DNA of 25,815 nt from Methanobacteriaceae archaeon (GTDB lineage Archaea > Methanobacteriota > Methanobacteria > Methanobacteriales > Methanobacteriaceae), in the NCBI GenBank assembly GCA_017883605.1, contig JADGNH010000008.1:1-25815 (forward strand), given 5' to 3'. A program made the translations under genes and the position numbers. This document shows positions 22,751 to 25,815 of the stretch, one piece after another. Below the pieces are notes generated by a model. It worked only from the letters and a program-made list of their open reading frames with translations. It did not search any database and was not told the origin of the DNA. Each line of letters starts with the position of its first letter. Within the stretch, counting starts at the first letter, position 1.

Positions 22751-23929
22751 TTGATCAAAAAAAGCCATATTCCTAAACTTGACGACTTTCTGGATGGAGG
22801 AATTCCCGAAGGAACATCTGTACTTTTCTGCGCATATCCAGGGATTGGATCAGAAACTTTTGGTTATCAAATACTTAACGGCAGATTACAGGAGGGAGAT
22901 AAGGGATTTATCTTTACAAATGTTGCAGAACCGAGTTCAATAATATATGAATTCAACAAATACGGATGGGACCTTGAAAAGAATATTGATGAAGAAAATG
23001 TTTTTTTTGTGGATGGTAGCTCCTATTTCATCGGTTCACCAGTTATGGGCAAATATTCAATAGAAAACTATTCTCAGATAAAAGAGGTGGTAAAAAAGGC
23101 TATTAATGATGTTCCCTCTGGTGTCGGAGTTATAAACAATTTATCTACTCTGGTGGATTATCTGGGTGTGGAAGAAACTCTGGAAACAATTCATGAATGG
23201 AATGAATTTGCAAAACTCAACAAAACTGTTTTGATCTATATATTCACCAAATGGGATTATGAAGAACAATTTATTGATGAAATAAAGAGTTCTGTTGATT
23301 GTTTGGTTAACGTAAATACTATAGAAGATAGGGTCATTATCGGGCAGGGATTTATGGTTGTTTCGTCATCATGGACCACACCTTCCAATGAAATGGCACT
23401 GTTTTTTATTATCCAGCCAGGTGGGGTGAGAATTTACATCCCCAAAATTTTAGTTACAGGCCCACATAATGCTGGAAAGTCCACTTTTGTAAAAGCTATT
23501 TCTAAAAAATCTGTTTCTGTTGATCGAAAGGCACTGGGAAAGTTTAAAACCACCATTGCAATGGATATTGGACATATGGAGTACAAAGGCTTTGTTGCCG
23601 ATGTTTTTGGAACACCGGGCCAGGAACGATTCGACCTTATACTGGATGTTTTAGCCAAAGAAGCGGTTGGAGCTTTTATATTGGTAGATTCCACCCTTCC
23701 AGAAACATTTGCTCGGGCAAAGGAGATGATAAGTAAATGTAAGGCAGAGGCCATTCCTAAAATAATTGTGGCGAATAAAACAGATCTTCCTGGGGCTTTA
23801 ACCACCGAAAAAATCAGGGAAATCATGAAATTAGGCAGTGATATTCCCATAGTACCGGCAAGTGCAAGGGAAAAAATAGGGATAAATGAAGCCATGGATG
23901 CTTTTTTAGCCCTTTTATACCGTGATTAA
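22751..23929 (+). CDS. Fusion of a degenerate KaiC-like domain with an MglA/Arf-like GTPase
   Basis: Residues 1-220 resemble a KaiC/RecA-type ATPase (entry PKLDDFLDGGIPEGTSVLF), but the P-loop reads PGIGSET (30-36), with Ser in place of the essential Lys. Residues 230-392 are a small GTPase: G1 GPHNAGKST (237-245, Lys243), G3 DVFGTPGQERF (Asp284, Gly287), G4 NKTD (342-345) and G5 SA (371-372). The TPGQ form of G3 is closer to MglA/Arf-type than to Ras. So one half probably binds GTP while the other is a structural pseudo-ATPase. Start TTG at 22751 immediately follows the Roadblock stop codon; GGAGG lies 8 nt upstream in that gene. The KaiC-like genes follow within 1-2 bp. Confidence 0.85.
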   Translation: MIKKSHIPKLDDFLDGGIPEGTSVLFCAYPGIGSETFGYQILNGRLQEGDKGFIFTNVAEPSSIIYEFNKYGWDLEKNIDEENVFFVDGSSYFIGSPVMGKYSIENYSQIKEVVKKAINDVPSGVGVINNLSTLVDYLGVEETLETIHEWNEFAKLNKTVLIYIFTKWDYEEQFIDEIKSSVDCLVNVNTIEDRVIIGQGFMVVSSSWTTPSNEMALFFIIQPGGVRIYIPKILVTGPHNAGKSTFVKAISKKSVSVDRKALGKFKTTIAMDIGHMEYKGFVADVFGTPGQERFDLILDVLAKEAVGAFILVDSTLPETFARAKEMISKCKAEAIPKIIVANKTDLPGALTTEKIREIMKLGSDIPIVPASAREKIGINEAMDAFLALLYRD

Positions 23930-23930
23930 G

Positions 23931-24644
23931 ATGATCCCCCATATTGAGTCTGGTGTTCATGGATTTGATGAATTAGGTAATTTTAAAGGGGGAGGCGGCA
24001 TTCCAGAGAATACGGTTACCCTGATTTATGGACCTCCTAAAACCGGCAAATCAATCTTTTCTTACCAGTTTGCCTATCATGGACTCATAATAGAGGAGCC
24101 TTGCCTATATATGCTTATTGATTATACTATGAAAGATTTAAAACAAAACATGATGGAATTCGGATTTAATATGGAAAGATACCTGGAAAATGATAATTTT
24201 CATGTTATAAATGCTGTTACAACGAATCGGGAAGACTTGATGGTGGATTCAGAAGTATATCGGTATTCTTCTGTTAAAAACCCCATTGATATTATGGTTA
24301 AAGTGGGAGAAGGGGCAAGTTTGGTTCACAAAAAGAATCCAAGATTTAGGGCTGTCATTGATTCATTAACTACTCTGCTTCTCTACAATGAAAATATGTT
24401 GATAGTACGGATTTTAAAGGCTTATATAATGCGTATAAAAGCGGCTGGTGGCACCGTCATAATCACTTACACCGAAGGCTCTACAGATTCCAACAAAGAA
24501 ACCATGATTAAATCAATGGTTGATAATATTATCCGGTTAGATGGGGAATATCTGACCATTGAAGCTATGAAGGGGATGGGAAAACGAAGGGCTCCTTATA
24601 ATATTACCGATAAGGGCATGGTTGTTGGAAAGGGAATTTTATAA
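23931..24644 (+). CDS. KaiC-like RecA-superfamily ATPase, copy 1
   Basis: This is a single-domain KaiC-like protein (237 residues). Seen: SGVHGFDELG, P-loop GPPKTGKS (34-41), Walker B FRAVIDSLTT, and a C-terminal DNIIRLDGEYLTIEAMKG block. Where KaiC and many relatives have a catalytic Glu-Glu pair after strand 3, this protein reads Asp-Tyr (LIDYTMKD), so hydrolysis may be slow or absent. Single KaiC-like domains in archaea serve as regulators, e.g. FlaH/ArlH in the archaellum motor. I start it at ATG 23931, one base past the stop of the GTPase gene, because this aligns exactly with copy 2; GTG 23922 (overlapping) is the alternative. No clear ribosome site, so translation is probably coupled. 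Confidence 0.85.
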   Translation: MIPHIESGVHGFDELGNFKGGGGIPENTVTLIYGPPKTGKSIFSYQFAYHGLIIEEPCLYMLIDYTMKDLKQNMMEFGFNMERYLENDNFHVINAVTTNREDLMVDSEVYRYSSVKNPIDIMVKVGEGASLVHKKNPRFRAVIDSLTTLLLYNENMLIVRILKAYIMRIKAAGGTVIITYTEGSTDSNKETMIKSMVDNIIRLDGEYLTIEAMKGMGKRRAPYNITDKGMVVGKGIL

Positions 24645-24706
24645 TTGAAAAAGAGAACCAATATAAAAATTTTAAGGGAATTTATAAATAATTTGTATTA
24701 AATTTA

Positions 24707-24729
24707 TTTATATCAGCATGGGAAAGGAG
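24707..24729 (+). promoter_or_regulatory. TATA element and ribosome site deciding the start of KaiC-like copy 2
   Basis: TTTATATC (24707-24714) is centred 26 bp before ATG 24736, and another TATA-like element (TTTATAAATA, about 24680) lies upstream. GGAAAGGAG (24721-24729) stands 6 nt before ATG 24736. This excludes the in-frame ATG at 24718, which has no ribosome site and would put GGAAAGGAG inside the coding region. Confidence 0.6.
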
Positions 24730-24735
24730 AATAAT

Positions 24736-25443
24736 ATGAGATTATGTGTTGAGTCTGGTGTTCCGGGATTTGATGATTTAGGTTATTCTGATTTGGGGTG
24801 CGGTATTCCAGAGAATACGGTTACCCTGATTTATGGACCTCCTAAAACCGGCAAATCAATTTTTTCTCATCAGTTTGCCTATCATGGACTTTTAAACGGT
24901 GAGTCTTGCCTCTGTATTCTGACCGATTATGGTATTAACGAGTTAAAACAAAATATGATGGGATTTGGGTGGTTTTTAGAGACTCAAATCCAAAATGATA
25001 TGTTTTACGTAATCGACGCCATATCAAGACTCACCGGAGATGTTTTTCCAGATTCAAACACCTATAAATTAACTTCGCTAAATGACCCGGCAGATATGAT
25101 GGTTAAGGTGGGCATAGGGACTAGATTTGTTTTAAAACGATCTGATGATTTCCGGTCTGTTTTTGATTCCCTAACCACTTCCTTAGCCTTTAACCCAGAT
25201 AAGCTTGTTATCCGTTTTTACAGGGCATATATGCATCGTTTAAAAGAAGCCAGGGGTACTGCCATTGTCAATTATACCGAGGGGGTTGCCAGTGATGTAG
25301 TAGAAAATGCCATCAAATCTGTTTCTGATAACATAATCCGATTAGATGGGGAATATCTGACCATTGAAAGAATGGGCGGACTTAAAAATATAAAAGCACC
25401 CTACAGGATAACAGACAAGGGAGTCACCGTCGAAAAAGAATGA
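24736..25443 (+). CDS. KaiC-like RecA-superfamily ATPase, copy 2 (paralog)
   Basis: This is a tandem paralog of copy 1 (235 residues). P-loop GPPKTGKS at 34-41, the same position as in copy 1; Walker B FRSVFDSLTT with the Asp kept; Asp-Tyr again in place of the Glu-Glu pair (LTDYGINE); C-terminal DNIIRLDGEYLTIERM. Two stretches of DNA are nearly identical between the copies (see findings), the rest are much more diverged. Its own promoter-like sequences precede it, 91 bp after copy 1, so it can be expressed separately. The start is fixed by GGAAAGGAG 6 nt upstream and by alignment with copy 1. Confidence 0.85.
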   Translation: MRLCVESGVPGFDDLGYSDLGCGIPENTVTLIYGPPKTGKSIFSHQFAYHGLLNGESCLCILTDYGINELKQNMMGFGWFLETQIQNDMFYVIDAISRLTGDVFPDSNTYKLTSLNDPADMMVKVGIGTRFVLKRSDDFRSVFDSLTTSLAFNPDKLVIRFYRAYMHRLKEARGTAIVNYTEGVASDVVENAIKSVSDNIIRLDGEYLTIERMGGLKNIKAPYRITDKGVTVEKE

Positions 25444-25463
25444 TTTATTAGAGATTTATTAGA
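25442..25463. repeat. 11-bp tandem duplication at the end of KaiC-like copy 2
   Basis: GATTTATTAGA at 25442-25452 is repeated directly at 25453-25463, beginning in the stop codon of the gene. Confidence 0.8.
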
Positions 25464-25607
25464 GAAAGTCTAACTTCACATACAATTTGAATATTATCGA
25501 TGATATTAAGAAATATATTAACGATAATCAGTTGATCTGATGGTTTAAATAAGTTTAAGGATATTATAAGAGTTTAAAATTTTATAGAAAGTTAAAAATT
25601 TTATATA

Positions 25608-25613
25608 TTTTTT
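25608..25613 (+). terminator. Oligo-T terminator candidate after KaiC-like copy 2
   Basis: Six T residues about 165 bp past the stop, in an AT-rich gap before the last gene. Weak evidence. Confidence 0.25.
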
Positions 25614-25654
25614 AAGGATTAGTATAAGAAGTTAAATTTATATAGGGATAATAA

Positions 25655-25815
25655 ATGTTGAGAACTCTTCAAATTATGGGGCTATTTGATCGGAGAAAAA
25701 ATAAAAACTCCATTGAAAATTACAGAGAAAAGCTTCAGGAGCATCAAAGAGCTGAAGCAGGAATTCTTCTAGATATGGGAGCTTTGGCCTATGAAAAAGA
25801 TGATATAGAGCTCTC
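25655..25815 (+). CDS. Partial gene, unknown, truncated by the window edge
   Basis: An open frame runs from ATG 25655 to the right edge (53 codons, no stop). It starts MLRTLQIMGLFDRRKNKN and continues into a charged helical segment (ENYREKLQEHQRAEAG, then DMGALAYEKDDIEL). No family is recognised. A second start at ATG 25676 (MGLFDRRK) is possible. A weak GGGATA lies about 9 nt before the first ATG. Confidence 0.55.
   Translation, partial: MLRTLQIMGLFDRRKNKNSIENYREKLQEHQRAEAGILLDMGALAYEKDDIEL

Noticed and set aside
23434..23895. Minus-strand open frame of 153 codons
   Set aside because: It is antisense to the conserved GTPase motifs of the fusion gene, so it is a shadow of that gene.

Overview
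The window is chromosomal DNA of a low-G+C methanogenic archaeon, most likely Methanobacteriales and probably a mesophilic Methanobacterium. The grounds are: a coenzyme B pathway pair (homocitrate synthase next to a homoaconitase-type large subunit), an archaeal TATA-binding protein, the archaeal NurA-HerA-Mre11-Rad50 end-resection operon, class III signal peptides, archaeal TATA boxes with short or absent leaders, and GGTG/GGAGG ribosome sites. Genus and family calls come from memory of the families; no search was run.

Layout. 1-2580 (minus): aksA then hacA, followed by a 35-bp tandem repeat that starts in the last codons of hacA. 2947-4010 (minus): a CYTH/CyaB-like protein and an unknown coiled-coil protein. 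4668-5150 (plus): a membrane-anchored extracellular protein behind a promoter with 21-bp iterons. 5503-7717 (plus): TBP, then a SerB-like HAD phosphatase fused through a seven-residue repeat to a long coiled-coil domain. 7847-9250 (plus): a 14-TM DHA2 drug/proton antiporter. 9393-15857 (minus, transcribed from the right): nurA-herA-mre11-rad50, with overlapping or nearly touching genes. 16126-16746 (plus): a protein with two winged-helix-like ends, probably leaderless. 16910-18132 (minus): a nuclease-like lipoprotein and a cupredoxin-fold protein that has lost its copper ligands. 18410-19375 (plus): galE. 19401-20977 (minus): a small membrane protein, a Cys-rich conserved protein and a THUMP-domain protein.

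The right end, 21115-25443 (plus), is the most unusual part. Two pilin-like proteins (one with a textbook class III signal peptide, one with a variant) precede a Roadblock/LC7 protein. This is followed directly by a fusion of a P-loop-defective KaiC-like domain with an MglA/Arf-like GTPase, and then by two tandem KaiC-like ATPases that share tracts of near-identical DNA. The pairing of a Roadblock protein with a small GTPase next to type IV pilin-like genes recalls the bacterial MglB/MglA polarity switch. I propose it as a GTPase/KaiC signalling module that may act on surface structures. A truncated unknown gene runs off the right edge.

A second theme is structural. Nearly every intergenic region carries short tandem duplications of about 19-38 bp, in two to six copies. 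One separates herA from mre11 and re-creates the ribosome site and start codon; another lies inside the serB fusion gene. No rRNA, tRNA, CRISPR array or insertion sequence was seen.
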